64,000 bases of DNA, taken from NCBI RefSeq assembly GCF_000745835.1, contig NZ_JQKB01000023.1:25598-89597 (forward strand). The letters run 5' to 3'. The notes under the pieces are model-generated. The model searched no databases. It was not told the DNA's origin and saw only the letters and a list, made by a program, of their open reading frames with translations. The position numbers were made by a program, and so were the translations under genes. This DNA comes from Belnapia moabensis DSM 16746 (GTDB taxonomy: Bacteria > Pseudomonadota > Alphaproteobacteria > Acetobacterales > Acetobacteraceae). Shown here in pieces: positions 1-10,700 of this stretch. How positions within the stretch are numbered: the stretch's first letter is position 1; the number at the start of each line of letters is the position of its first letter.

Positions 1-1235
1 CGGCGCGGGCGGCGGAAGCGCGCATCGTGAAGGAGGGGCCGCGCGGGCCGCTGGACGGCATCCCCTTCGCGCACAAGGACATCTACGGCACGGCGGGCAT
101 CCCGACGACGGCGCATTCGCGCGTGCTGCAGGAGCATGTGCCGGGCGCCGACGCCACCACCGTGGCGAAGCTGGCGGCGGCGGGCGTCATCCCTCTCGGA
201 AAGCTGGCGACGCATGAATTCGCCTTCGGTGGCCCCAGCTTCGACCTGCCCTGGCCGCCGGCGCGCAACCCGTGGAACCCGGCCCATTTCACCGCCGGGT
301 CCTCGAGCGGGACGGGGGCGGCGGTCGCGGCGGGGATGGTGCTGGGCGGAACGGGGTCGGATACCGGCGGCTCCATCCGGGGGCCGGCGGCGCTTTGCGG
401 CATCACCGGGATCAAGCCGACCTATGGGCTCTGCTCGCGGGCGGGCATCCTGCCGCTGGCGCAGAGCCTCGACCATGCCGGGCCGATGGCCTGGACGGTG
501 GAGGATTGTGCCATCCTGCTCCAGGCCATGGCCGGCCATGACCCGGCCGATCCGGCGAGCGCGAACCGGCCGGTGCCGGATTTCCGGGCGGAGCTCGGGC
601 GGGGGGTGAGGGGGCTGCGGGTCGGCGTCATCCGGCATTTCCATGAGACGGACCATCCGGTGACCGCGGCGACGCTGGCCGGGATCGAGGGAGCGGCCGC
701 CTTTTTCCGCGCCGAGGGGGCGGAGGTGCGCGATGTCGTGCTGCCATCGCTCGCCGAGTTCAATGCCTGTGGCTGGATCATCCTGCTGGCGGAGGCCTTC
801 GCCGTGCATGAGACCTGGATGCGGCGGGCCCCCAACCTCTATGGCGAGCTTCTGCGGGACCGGCTGGTGCTGGGCGGGTTGCTCTCGGCTGCCGACTATC
901 TCCAGGCGCAGAAGCGGCGGCGGGCGCTGATCGCGGCGACCGAGGCGGCCTCGGCGGAGTTCGACCTGCTTCTGACGGCGGCGCAGCCGGGCGAGGCGCC
1001 GCTGATCGAGGCGGTGCCGAAATGGGCCTTCCTCGAGAAGCCGAATTTCACTATCCCCTTCAACGTCACCGGCTGGCCCGGCATCACCGTGCCGACCGGC
1101 TTCGGCGAGGGCGGGTTGCCGGTGGCGATGCAGCTGGTGGCGAAGCCCTTCGCCGAGCCGCTGCTGTTCCGCGCCGCGGATGCCTATGAGAAGGCGCATT
1201 CCTGGCGCGCGACGCGCCCCGCCTTGGCGGCGTGA
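1..1235 (+). CDS. Amidase (amidase signature family), 5' end outside window
   Basis: This is the C-terminal ~410 residues of an amidase-signature hydrolase, which cleaves amide bonds with a Ser-cisSer-Lys triad. The frame is open to the first base (reading from base 3), so the GTG at 27 is internal and the true start lies upstream. Visible motifs are PLDGIPFAHKD, carrying the catalytic Lys; GSSSGTGAA, carrying the cis-Ser; and SDTGGSIRGPAALCG, carrying the nucleophilic Ser. The glycine-rich signature block is intact. The stop overlaps the GTG start of the following sigma factor by 4 bases, so the two may share a transcript, although an amidase has no obvious link to a sigma/anti-sigma pair. 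The substrate cannot be told from sequence. The family call is firm; GatA is unlikely because no gatC/gatB is seen. Confidence 0.9.
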   Translation, partial: ARAAEARIVKEGPRGPLDGIPFAHKDIYGTAGIPTTAHSRVLQEHVPGADATTVAKLAAAGVIPLGKLATHEFAFGGPSFDLPWPPARNPWNPAHFTAGSSSGTGAAVAAGMVLGGTGSDTGGSIRGPAALCGITGIKPTYGLCSRAGILPLAQSLDHAGPMAWTVEDCAILLQAMAGHDPADPASANRPVPDFRAELGRGVRGLRVGVIRHFHETDHPVTAATLAGIEGAAAFFRAEGAEVRDVVLPSLAEFNACGWIILLAEAFAVHETWMRRAPNLYGELLRDRLVLGGLLSAADYLQAQKRRRALIAATEAASAEFDLLLTAAQPGEAPLIEAVPKWAFLEKPNFTIPFNVTGWPGITVPTGFGEGGLPVAMQLVAKPFAEPLLFRAADAYEKAHSWRATRPALAA

Positions 1236-1783
1236 GCCGGACGGAGGGGGAATGGGAGGCCTGGATGGCGGCGGCGCAGGCCGGCGATGCCGCCGCCTAT
1301 GACCGGCTGCTGCGGGCGGCGCTGCCGCTGCTGCGGGCCGTGGCGCGCCGACGCATCGCCAACGCCGCGGAGGCGGAGGATGCGGTCCAGGATGCGCTGC
1401 TCACCATCCATACCCTTCGCCACAGCTACGAGCCTGCGCGGCCGATCCGGCCCTGGCTGATCGCCATCTGCGAGCGGCGGGCGATCGACCGGCTGCGGCG
1501 GCATGGGCGACGGGGCGGGCGGGAGACGCCGATCGATGAATTCGGTGAAACCTTGGCGGCCCCTGGAGCGAACCGGGGGGAGGAGAGGGTGGCCTCGGCC
1601 GAATTGCGGGCTGCCGTCGCCGAGCTGAGCCCGGCGCAGCGGACGGCGCTCGGCCTCGCCAAGCTGGAGGACCTGCCGCTGGCGGAAGCCAGTGTGCGGT
1701 CCGGCATGTCCGTCGGTGCGCTGAAGGTGGCGACGCACCGGGCGATGAAGGTGCTGCGGCGGCGCCTGGGCGTGGAGGAGTAG
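1232..1783 (+). CDS. ECF-type RNA polymerase sigma factor
   Basis: A 183-residue sigma-70 family protein. Region 2 (about residues 10-75) includes the EAEDAVQDALL core-binding stretch and a PWLIAICERRAIDRLRR helix. Region 4 (about 120-178) has LSPAQRTALGLAKLEDLPLAEAS followed by a helix-turn-helix ending in RAMKVLRRRLG. No region 1 or 3 is present, as is usual for ECF factors. The GTG start sits in a GTGA overlap with the amidase stop, and the stop abuts the GTG of the DUF1109 protein. This sigma-DUF1109 pairing is the arrangement of Caulobacter sigF-nrsF, where the sigma factor answers heavy-metal and oxidative stress. That the same signal applies here is inference. Confidence 0.92.
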   Translation: MSRTEGEWEAWMAAAQAGDAAAYDRLLRAALPLLRAVARRRIANAAEAEDAVQDALLTIHTLRHSYEPARPIRPWLIAICERRAIDRLRRHGRRGGRETPIDEFGETLAAPGANRGEERVASAELRAAVAELSPAQRTALGLAKLEDLPLAEASVRSGMSVGALKVATHRAMKVLRRRLGVEE

Positions 1784-2431
1784 GTGCGAAGCGAGGAGCT
1801 GATCGGCGAGTTGACGGCCGGGCTGCGGCCGGTGCGGCGGATGGCCTCGCCGGGGCGGCAGGCGGCGCTGTGGCTCGGCCTGGCGGCCGGGGCGGTCGGC
1901 CTCGCCGTGCTGGCGAACGGGCTACGGCACGACCTGCACCAGCGCATGCTGATGCCGCATGAGGTCGGGCAATGGGTTGCCTCCGTGCTGGCCGGGGTGC
2001 TGGCGGCGGTGGCGGCGGCGATGCTGGCGCGGCCGGACCGGTCCTGGCGCTGGGCCTTGCTACCAGTGCCGGCGCTGCTCGCCTGGTTCGCCAGCCTCGG
2101 CTGGGGGTGCCTGGCCGATCTGGCGCGGCTCGGGCCGATGGCCGGGCAGATGAGGACGAGCTGGCCCTGCCTGCGCTTCATCCTGGCGATGGGGATTCCA
2201 CTGGCGGGAGCGCAGTTCTGGCTGCTGCGGCATGCCGGGCCGGTGCGGCCGCTGCCGGTGCTGCTGCTGGGCGGGCTGGCCTCGGCGGCGCTGTGCTCGG
2301 CGGGGCTCAGCCTGTTCCATCACCTGGATGCGGCGGTGATGGTGCTGCTTTGGCATGGCGGAGCCATGCTGCTGCTGGTGGTGGCGGGCGCCCTGCTGGG
2401 GCGCCCGCTTCTCATGCGACATCAGGCGTAG
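1784..2431 (+). CDS. DUF1109 / NrsF-type membrane anti-sigma factor
   Basis: A 215-residue protein with about six predicted membrane segments (around residues 28-45, 64-82, 90-110, 131-148, 156-176 and 184-207) and a short cytoplasmic N-terminus. It begins with GTG directly after the sigma-factor stop, so the two are probably translationally coupled. Three cysteines (109, 129 and 171) lie near membrane boundaries. In Caulobacter NrsF two conserved cysteines are needed for stress sensing, so Cys129 (in SWPCLRF) and Cys171 are candidate sensors. Likely role: hold the upstream ECF factor at the membrane until a stress signal. Its 3' end overlaps the convergent giant-adhesin gene by 10 bases. Confidence 0.85.
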   Translation: MRSEELIGELTAGLRPVRRMASPGRQAALWLGLAAGAVGLAVLANGLRHDLHQRMLMPHEVGQWVASVLAGVLAAVAAAMLARPDRSWRWALLPVPALLAWFASLGWGCLADLARLGPMAGQMRTSWPCLRFILAMGIPLAGAQFWLLRHAGPVRPLPVLLLGGLASAALCSAGLSLFHHLDAAVMVLLWHGGAMLLLVVAGALLGRPLLMRHQA

Positions 2432-5400
2432 AGGAAGTCCGCCGCCGTCAGTGCCGCATTGGCGACGCCGTTGAGCCGCAGGCTGTCGCCGCCGCCGAGG
2501 TCGATGACGGTGCTGCCATTGGCTTCCGCCATATGCGCTTGGACATCGGCGAAGCCGGCGAAGCCGAGGCCTTTCAGCAGGACCTTGTCGATCCCGGCAA
2601 TGAAGTCGCCGACCAGATCCTGGCCGGTGCCACGGGCGACGACGAAGGCATCCGCCCCGGCGCCGCCATAGAGCACGTCGTTGCCGCCCATGCCATCCAG
2701 CGTATCGGTGCCGGCCTGGCCCATCAGCCAGTTCGCCTGGGCATTGCCGGTGATCTGGTTGTCGAGCGCATTGCCGGTGCCGTAGCGGAGGCTGCCGGCG
2801 AGGACGAGGTTCTCCAGATCGGCGCCGAGGGCATAGGCGGGGCCGCCGGTGACGGCGATGACGGTGTCGATGCCGCCGCCCGGGCCTTCGGAGATCACCT
2901 CAGCGGTGCTGTCGACGATGTAGGTGTCGTCGCCGGCGCCGCCGATGAGGATATCGGCCTCGCCCTGGCCGGAGGCGCCGTTCAACGTGTCCTGGCCGGC
3001 GCCGCCCGAGAGTTGGTCCGCCCCGGTGCCGCCGTCGAGGCTGTCATCGCCCTCGCCGCCCTGGAGCCAGTCATTGCCGGAGTGGCCCTGGAGCGTGTCG
3101 TTGCCGGCAAGGCCCTTGAGGATGTTGGCGCCTTCATTGCCGACCAGCGTGTTGCCCGAGGCATTGCCGGTGCCGGCGAGGTTGCCGGCGCCATGGGAGA
3201 GGACCAGGTTCTCGACATTCACGGCGAGGGTGAGGCTGAAGCCCGCGACGACCATGTCCTGGCCGCCATTGGCCTGCTCGACGATCGTCTCGGCTGCACT
3301 GCTCAGGTGGTAGAGGTCGTTGCCGGTACCGCCGTAATAGACGTCGGCGCCGCCATTGCCGATGAAGGTGGTGTGGCCGGCGCCGCCGTGGAAGGTGTCA
3401 TTGCCCACTCCACCGATCAGCAGGTTGTCGCCGTCGCCGCCACGGAAGGTGGTGGCGGCGGAGGAGCCGACGGCGATATCGTCGCCCTGCGTGCCGGTAT
3501 AGGTGGTGACGGCCGTGGTCAGCAGGGTCGGCGGCAGCGGTGCCCAATGGCCATAGGCGCCGGGTGCGCTGTCCTGATGGGCGAAGTAGCTGACATTCTC
3601 GGTCGGCGCGGGGGCGTTGAAGACCAGCGCATCATTCGGGCCGAAATACAGCACGGTAAAGCCGTTCACCGTGCCGGTCGCGGCCGGGGCGGCATAGCCG
3701 TAGATCTGCAAGCTGTCGCCCTGGGCCGGGTGAAAGTTCTCGATCCACTGGACGCCGTCGCCCTTCTGATAGACGAAGGTGTTCGCCGCGCCGCCGCCTT
3801 TCAGGTGGTCGCCGATGCGGAAGTCGGAGAAGACACCGTTGGCGTAGCTGATGGTGCCGTCATTGGCGCCGCCGATGATGGTGCCGTCGCCATGGATCTG
3901 GTCGTCGCCGCCGCCGCCGATCATGGCCGCGGTGCTGTTGTTGCCCTCGATCACATCGGCGGAGAGGCCGCCGACCAGGATGTCGAAACCGGCGAGGCCG
4001 CGCGGCGCGCTGGCATCGACGCTGCCGAGGCCCTGCATGTTGTTGGAGCCGCAGCCGCCGAGGACGATGTCGTTGCCGCTCGTCGCCTCAAAGACGTTGT
4101 TGCCGGCGCCGCCGACCAGCACGCTGCCCCCGAGGACGGCGCCGTTGGAGCCGCCATGCAGCAGGTTGTCGCCGGCGCCGCCGATGATGTACTGCCCCGC
4201 CTGGTTGCTGCTGGCAGTGAGGCCGCCATGGCCACCGACCACATAGCTGCCAGGCGCGTTGAGGTTGGTATGGCCGGCGCCCTCGAAGGCGATGTTCACC
4301 GCCGTGTTTGCGTCATAGGCCCAGGGCGAGGTGAGCACGGTTGGCGGCTGGTCGAAGATCGTGCCGGTCAGGTGGCTGAGCGCGGCATCGACATGGGTGA
4401 AGGCATCGCCGCTGACGGTGGCGATGCTGCCGGTCAAGCCGCTCGCCGGCACGCCCTTGGTGAACTTCGTGCCGGCGGGGGCGATGAACTCGACGCTGTA
4501 GGTGCCAGGCACCAGGTTCTGGAAGAGATAGGTGCCGTCGCTGCCGGTGGTCGTGGTCTGGACGACATGGCCCTGGGCATCAAGCAACTCGACGGTGACG
4601 CCGGCGAAGACCGCGTCGGGGCGCTTGTAGTCGCAGATGCCGGGGGGCAGGTCGAGCGAGATGGTGCCGCCGATTTTCGGGGGGATGTAGAGGCCGGCAT
4701 CACGGGCCAGGTCGCTGGCGCCGCTGGCGAGGAAGAAGCCCGGCGTGAGCCCGGCAGCATTCGGGTCACTGTCGGTGGCCGCGGTGCCGGCACCGCTGCG
4801 GGTGAAGACATAGCCGGCGGGGGCGGTGAAGACCTCCTGGTAATTGCCCGGCAACAGGCCGGTGAAGAGGTAGTTGCCCGAGGCATCCGTCTGCTGGCTC
4901 ACCGACTGGCCAGTGAGCTCGTTCACCAGCGTGACGGTGACGCCGGCGAAGCCCTGCTCGCCGCTGTCCTGCACGCCATTGCCATTGGCATCGACCCAGA
5001 CGCGGTCGCCGATCGTCACCGGCTGGTAGAGCCCGGCATCCACGCTGTTGTCGATCTGGCCGGAGACCAGCGTGTAGGTGCCGGTGATGGGGCTGGCATC
5101 GCTATCGGCCGCGTCGTTGCCGCCCTGGTCGCGCAAGGTGACGGCATAGCCGGCGGGGGCGGTGACCTGCACCTTGTAGTCGCCCGGCACGAGCCCAGTG
5201 AAATGGTAGGCACCGCCGCCCGCGGTGGTGGTGACGCGGCCGGGCAGGGGCGTGCCGCTGCCGTCGAGCAGGGTGACGGTGACGCCGTCGATGCCTGCCT
5301 CGCCGGCATCCTGCAAGCCGTTGCCGTTGGCGTCGAGGAAGACGCGGTCGCCGAGGCCGGTCGGCAGGTAGAAGCCGGCATCGACGCTGCTGTCGTTGTC

Positions 5401-6309
5401 GCCGGAGACATAGGCCTTGATGGCGGTCTTGCCGGTCGCCGGGTCGGCATCGCTGTCGACCGTGTCGCCGGTGGCATCCCGAGGCGAGGCGGCATGGCCC
5501 GTCGGCTTGACGAATTGCACGCCGTACTGGCCGGGGGCGAGGCCGCTGAACTGGTAGTGGCCGGCGGCATCCGTCACCGCGGTCCTGTCGGCGATGGGAT
5601 TGCCGTTGGCATCCAGCAGCTTCACAGTGACGCCGGCGAGCGCCGTGTCGCCCGAATCCTGCACGCCATTGGCGTTCATGTCGGTGAAGACGGTGTCGCC
5701 AATGATGATGGGCCGGTAGAGCCCGACATCATGCGTCAGGTCGCTCTGCCCCGAGGTGAGGGTGAAGGCCGGGGCGATGCCGGTGGCGGGGTCCGGGTCG
5801 CTGTCGGTTGCCGCGGTGCCGGCGCCGCTCGGGGTGAAGACCCAGCCGGCGGGCGTGGTGAACTCCTCATGGTAGGCGCCGGGCGGAAGGGCGGTGAAGG
5901 CATAGCTGCCATCCGACGCCGTGACCGTGGTGTAGGTCGCGCCGGTCGAGTCGTTGAACAGCTTGACGCTCACGCCGCCGACGCCTGCCTCGCCGGCATC
6001 CTGCACGCCGTTGCCGTTCCTGTCCTCGAAGGCGACGTCACCGATCGTCACCGGCTTGTAGAGGCCGGCATCGACAGACAGGTTGGTCTGGTCGGCCACA
6101 AGCGAGTAGACGCCCGTGAGGCCGCTTTCCGGGTCGGCGTCGCTGTCCCTGGCGTCATTGCCGCCCTTGTCCTGCGCCGTCAGCACATAGCCGCCGAAGG
6201 TGATGAACTTCACCTGGTAATCGCCCGGGACGAGGCTGCCGAAGCCGTAGAGCCCGCCATTGGCCGTGGTGGTGCTGGCGATGGCGACGCCGCCCTTCCA
6301 GAGCTGCAC
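2422..6309 (-). CDS. C-terminal part of giant SdrD-like/RTX repeat protein, cut off by in-frame TAG
   Basis: This frame holds the last ~1,295 residues of a protein that continues in the same frame from the upstream 6343-12915 segment. The GTG at 6309 is merely the first possible start after the TAG. Contents in order: five SdrD-like B domains (about residues 35-640), the last divergent; a glycine-rich region (about 690-800) with GGAGDN-type motifs; a spacer; RTX calcium-binding nonapeptide repeats (about 935-1215, GGAGDD/GGEGDD types); and a C-terminal type-I-secretion-like tail ending DFLYA. No ribosome binding site stands out at 6309 and the first B domain is beheaded, so independent translation is doubtful. 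It probably represents the secretion and calcium-folding end of one giant surface protein or adhesin. No T1SS transporter genes are in the window. Confidence 0.75.
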   Translation of the reverse strand: MQLWKGGVAIASTTTANGGLYGFGSLVPGDYQVKFITFGGYVLTAQDKGGNDARDSDADPESGLTGVYSLVADQTNLSVDAGLYKPVTIGDVAFEDRNGNGVQDAGEAGVGGVSVKLFNDSTGATYTTVTASDGSYAFTALPPGAYHEEFTTPAGWVFTPSGAGTAATDSDPDPATGIAPAFTLTSGQSDLTHDVGLYRPIIIGDTVFTDMNANGVQDSGDTALAGVTVKLLDANGNPIADRTAVTDAAGHYQFSGLAPGQYGVQFVKPTGHAASPRDATGDTVDSDADPATGKTAIKAYVSGDNDSSVDAGFYLPTGLGDRVFLDANGNGLQDAGEAGIDGVTVTLLDGSGTPLPGRVTTTAGGGAYHFTGLVPGDYKVQVTAPAGYAVTLRDQGGNDAADSDASPITGTYTLVSGQIDNSVDAGLYQPVTIGDRVWVDANGNGVQDSGEQGFAGVTVTLVNELTGQSVSQQTDASGNYLFTGLLPGNYQEVFTAPAGYVFTRSGAGTAATDSDPNAAGLTPGFFLASGASDLARDAGLYIPPKIGGTISLDLPPGICDYKRPDAVFAGVTVELLDAQGHVVQTTTTGSDGTYLFQNLVPGTYSVEFIAPAGTKFTKGVPASGLTGSIATVSGDAFTHVDAALSHLTGTIFDQPPTVLTSPWAYDANTAVNIAFEGAGHTNLNAPGSYVVGGHGGLTASSNQAGQYIIGGAGDNLLHGGSNGAVLGGSVLVGGAGNNVFEATSGNDIVLGGCGSNNMQGLGSVDASAPRGLAGFDILVGGLSADVIEGNNSTAAMIGGGGDDQIHGDGTIIGGANDGTISYANGVFSDFRIGDHLKGGGAANTFVYQKGDGVQWIENFHPAQGDSLQIYGYAAPAATGTVNGFTVLYFGPNDALVFNAPAPTENVSYFAHQDSAPGAYGHWAPLPPTLLTTAVTTYTGTQGDDIAVGSSAATTFRGGDGDNLLIGGVGNDTFHGGAGHTTFIGNGGADVYYGGTGNDLYHLSSAAETIVEQANGGQDMVVAGFSLTLAVNVENLVLSHGAGNLAGTGNASGNTLVGNEGANILKGLAGNDTLQGHSGNDWLQGGEGDDSLDGGTGADQLSGGAGQDTLNGASGQGEADILIGGAGDDTYIVDSTAEVISEGPGGGIDTVIAVTGGPAYALGADLENLVLAGSLRYGTGNALDNQITGNAQANWLMGQAGTDTLDGMGGNDVLYGGAGADAFVVARGTGQDLVGDFIAGIDKVLLKGLGFAGFADVQAHMAEANGSTVIDLGGGDSLRLNGVANAALTAADFLYA
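2650..3500 (-). repeat. RTX (hemolysin-type Ca2+-binding) nonapeptide repeats
   Basis: The translated minus strand has many copies of the GGxGxDxLx nonapeptide (for example GGEGDDSLDGG, GGAGDDTYIVD, GGAGADAFVV) with interspersed ENLVLxG spacers. Such blocks bind calcium and fold once outside the cell. They sit just upstream of an Asp/Gly/Leu-rich C-terminus, as in type I-secreted proteins. Confidence 0.85.
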
Positions 6310-7790
6310 GCCGATGCCGTCGATGCCGCTCTCGGCGGTGTCCTACACGCCGTTGCCGTTGGTATCGAGGAAGACCTTGTCGCCGACGGATGCCGGCTTC
6401 CAGTAGCCAGCATCGACGGAGCTGTCGTTGGTGCCGGAGACATAGGTTCTCACCGGCGTGGTGCCGCCAGCGTCGATGTCGCTGTCGCGGGTGTCGTCAC
6501 CGCCGGCATCCCTGGTGGTGATAGCGTAGCCGGCGGGCGTCGCGAAGCGGACGCCGTAGTCGCCGGGCGCCAGGCTGCCGAAGCTGTAGAGACCATTGGC
6601 GTTGGTCGTGGCGCTGGTCAGCGCCTGGCCGCTGCCGTTCAGCAGGGTGACGGTGACGCCGCCGATCCCGGCCTCGCCGGTCTCCTGCACGCCATTGCCG
6701 TTGAGGTCGTAGAAGACCTTGTCGCCGATCGTCACCGGCGCATAGAAGCCGGCATCGCGCGTCGTGTCGTTGTCGCCCGAGACGAGGGTGATCTTCGGCC
6801 CCGTGCCGCTGGCGGTTCCGGTGCCCGAGGGGTCGCTGTCGGTCGCCGCGGTGCCGGCGCCCGCCTTGGTCAGCACATAGCCGCCCGGCGCGGTGAAGGT
6901 CTCGTAGTAGTCGCCCGGCTTCAGGCCGGTGAATCCGTAGGCACCGTCGGCATCGGTGGTCGCGGTGGCGACGAGCGTCGTCGTACCCCAGGCGTAGAGC
7001 TTGACTGTGACGCCGGCGAGGCCCCGTTCGCCGCTGTCCTGCGCGCCGTTGCCATTGGCATCGATCCAGGCCAGGTCGCCGAGCTTCGCCGGGATGTAGA
7101 AGCCGGCATCGAGGCTCGTATCAACGGCGCCCGAGTTGTAGAGCCTTGTCAATGTCGCGCCGGTCTGCGGATCGGCGTCGCTGTCCTTGGCATCGTCGCC
7201 ACCGGAATCCTTCGTCGTGACGACGTAGGAGGAACCAACGGGTGCTGCGAGCCGTACGCCGTAGGTACCGGGCATCAGGTTGGTGAAGCTGTAATTGCCG
7301 TGGGCGTCGGTCGTCGTCGTCTGGCTGGCAATGGCCTGGCCGGCGCTATCGAGCAGAGTCACCGCGACATTGGCGAGGCCCTGTTCGCCGCTGTCCTGCA
7401 CGCCATTCCCGTTTGCATCGACAAAGGCGCGGTCGCCGAGCGTCACCTTGCGGTAGAAACCGACGTCATGCGTGGTGTCGGCCTGGCTGTCGGTCAGGGT
7501 GATGATGGGGCCGTTGCCCGAGGCGTCTGGGTCGCTGTCGGTCGTGGCGGTGCCGCGGCCCTGCGGCGAGGCGAACCAGGTGCCCGTCGTCGGGGCGGTG
7601 AAGACCTCGCGGTACTGGCCGGGGACGAGGTTGCCGAAGCTGTAGGCGCCGGTGCCTGTCGTCGTCGTCGTGGCGATGAGCTGGTTGGCGGCGTTGTAGA
7701 GGTCGACCTTCACCCCGGCGAGGCCAGGCTCGCCGCTGTCCTGCATGCCGTTCGCGTTCAGGTCCTCGAAGACCTTGTCGCCGATCGAGG
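4430..7790 (-). repeat. Ten tandem SdrD-like B-domain repeats inside the giant gene
   Basis: Ten modules of roughly 105-125 codons each open with (I/L/V)GDxxFxDxNGNGxQDxGExG(L/I)xGVxVxLL and close with GLxPGxYxxxFxxP and TDSDP or RDSDxDP blocks. In Gram-positive SdrD these B domains bind calcium and form a rigid stalk. Repeats 1-4 lie before the TAG, repeat 5 contains it and 6-10 follow it. Repeat 10 (IGGTISLDLPPG) is degenerate and has lost the Asn-Gly loop. The modules alternate two closing types, suggesting that pairs were duplicated together. Confidence 0.85.
6343..6345 (-). other. In-frame amber codon splitting the giant repeat gene
   Basis: On the minus strand the fifth B-repeat reads NGNGV-stop-DTAESGIDGIGVQLW. 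Most sister repeats read NGNGVQDSGE or a close variant, with Gln encoded by CAG at this point. One C-to-T change (CAG to TAG; G to A on the + strand at 6343) explains the break. The flanking frames are identical and no indel is present. Confidence 0.9.
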
Positions 7791-10700
7791 TGGCGACGAT
7801 CGTCGAGGCGACGCTCGCGGTCTTCACCGGCATGGTGGTGCCGGCGCCGACGCCATAGGGGTTGGTGCCGACGAGCGGCGCGAGGGTCGCCGTGTTGGTC
7901 AGCACCGCCGCCGTTGCAACGCCCGCGGCGACCTTCGCCACCACCTGCACCTGCACGCTGCCCGTGGCCGCGCTGTTGTCGCCCGGGTTGACGATGTCGC
8001 CGAAATCGAAGGTGAGCGTGCTGCCGCTCAGTATTCCTGCATCGCCGAGTTGGAGGATGGAGCCGGTGATGCCGTTGATCGCCACCACCTGGGAGGAAAG
8101 GTAGGTGAGGCCGGTAGGCAGAGCGTCCTTCAGGATGAGGTGCTGGCCGCCTTCGCCGAGCGTCGCGGTGATGGTGTAGGTCACCGTCTCGCCGATGGCG
8201 AGGTTGGTGCCTGTGGTATAGTCGTTGTCGGTATTGGTGATGGACTTCGCCACCGCGTTGGCGATGGCGACGGCGACCGGCTTGCTGGCGGTGGCGGTGA
8301 GGTCGCGGCCCTCGGTCGGGTCCTGCGCGGCGCTCGCGGTATGGTAGTGCAGCGTCGCCGTATTAGGGACCGACTGGCCGTTCACCACGTCATCCGCCAT
8401 TACCGCCTGATAGGTCAGGGTAATGGCGGCGGTGCCGAGGGCGTAGTCGTCGCGGTGGTAGCTCAGGGTGCCGTTGGCGAAGGTCGCGCCTCCGGTCGCG
8501 CTGCCGGCGCGATAGGTCAGGCCGGGCTGGATCAGGTCGCTGAGGTTGAGGTCGTAGGCATGACCGGTGCTGTCGGCGGCATGGGCGATCTTCAGCGTGT
8601 AGGTGATGATGGTGCCGGCATCGCCGCTGCTGACATTCGCGGTCTTCGTCACCGTCAGGTGCGGCTGGACGAAGTCGACCGTCGCCGTGGCCTGCTGGGC
8701 CGTGGTGTAGTCGCTCAGCGCGGTGGCAATGTTGACCAGCCGGTCGCCGGTTTGGTTGGCAGCGACATCCGCCGCCTTCGCCTGGATCTGCAGCACGATC
8801 CGGTCTGCGGCGGTGACGGCGTTGTCGGCCTGGTTGTAGATGGTGCCGAAGGCCCAGGTGATGGCCGCGGGCGAAGCGGCATCGCCGCCGGAGATTGCGG
8901 CGCCCGTCAGATGCTGGGTGAAGGCGGCATCGGTATAGAGGTTGCCGCCGATGCTGACGATGGCGGCCGAGCCCGGCACGTAGAGCAGCTGCCCGCCATT
9001 GTTGCCGGTGACGAGTGAATTCGCCAGCTGATCGATGACGCGGTAGTTGACGCTCTCGCCCTCGGGCAGCGTCAGGGTGATCGTGTAGGTGACGACCTCA
9101 TTGACCTTGACGTCCGCGTCTGCGGCGACGCCCTTGGTTGTACCGGTGTCGTCGTAGCTCGTGCCCGTCACGCTCTTGCTGATGGAGGAGGCGGTGACGG
9201 TGACAGGCGCCGTGGCGCTGACGGTGGTGCCGCGCTCCGCTAGATCGGCGCCGGGGAGGGAGGAGGCGGTTGCGGTCGCGGTGTTGAGTAGGGTCTGGCC
9301 GCTGACTGCCGTCGGGACCATCTGCGCCCGGAGCGTGACCGTGATCGACTGGCCGGGGTCGAGCTTCGCCGCGGTCAGGACCAGGTTGGTGTCGCCCACG
9401 CCATTGCCGCTGGCGATGGTGGCATTGCCGGCGGTGACCTGCGCCGAGCCGGCGACGTAGCGGGCATTCGGGTCGACCTGGCTCAGCAGGTCGTCAATGG
9501 TGACGTCGAAGGCGGAGGCGTCGAAGCCGAGCGCCCTGTTGGTCAGGGTGATGGTGTAGGTCAGGAGGTCGCCGGCATCGGCGATCGGTTTGTCCACGGT
9601 CTTGGTGATGGCGAGATGCGGCTCCACCACCTCGATCTTCGCCGTCGCATCCTGGCTGATGCGGCTGCCGGGGTTGTTCGGGTCCGCGGCGCTGACCCGC
9701 GCCGTGTTCACCAGCACGTCGCCGGCCGTGTTGCTGGCGTTCTTGGTGAGCTGGCCGACGACCTGGACGGTTATGGTGTCATCGGCGTCGTTCCGGTTGT
9801 CGACGTTGTTGGTCACGGTGCCGAAGTCGAAGCTCAGCGTGTCGGCGATGCCGTCGCCGTTGCTGTCGGCGAGGGCCGCTGCCTGGTTGAGCGCGAGGCC
9901 GGTGCCGCTGACATGGGTGCCGATGCCGGTGACGCTCGCCGAGACCGCCTTGATCTGGCCGCCCACGGTCGGCAGCAGGTCGTCGAGACGGACCTGGCTC
10001 ATCACGCCTTCCGGCATGCGGAGCGTAATGGTGTAGGTGACGGTCTCGCCGATCGCCAGGTCGTCGATGGTGTCGTCGCCCTGCGCCTTGATCGTGGCGG
10101 CGAGGCTGGTGGCGCTCACCACCTTGGCGATACTCGGCAGCACGGTGACGGAGGCGGTGTCGGAGAGCGGAAGCGCATCGGTCGGGGTGCGGTCGATGCC
10201 GCCTTCCTCTGCCGCGTAATGGGTGACGGCGGCGGTGTTGGTCAGCGCCTGCTGCGGCATGGCCAGGTTGCTTGCCAGCACCAGGTCGTAGGTGATGACG
10301 GCGATGTTCCTGCCGCTGGTCGGGTCGTAGGCGCCGATGCCGCCCTGGTTGGCGCCGTCGGTGATCTCGAGCCCGGCGCCGAACAGGTCGCCGATCGCGG
10401 CGAGCGCGGCGCCGGTGCCGTCGGTGACATGCAGGTTCAGCCCGCCCGGCGGGATGACGAAGCCGCTCGGCAGGGTGTCATGGACCAGGGTGTCGAAGGC
10501 GCCCTTCCAGCCCTGGCCCTTGTTCTCGACGATGATGGCGAAGGAGACGCGGTCGCCCGCATCGGCGAAGGTCAGGTTGGCATCGACCGGCTTGCTGGCG
10601 AGGCTGGCGCTGTCGATCCTGCCGCTGAAGCGCGGGCCGGCGCTGCCCGGCGCGGTGAAGCTGACCGGGCCGATGGTCGCGTCATGCGTCGTCGCGTTGA

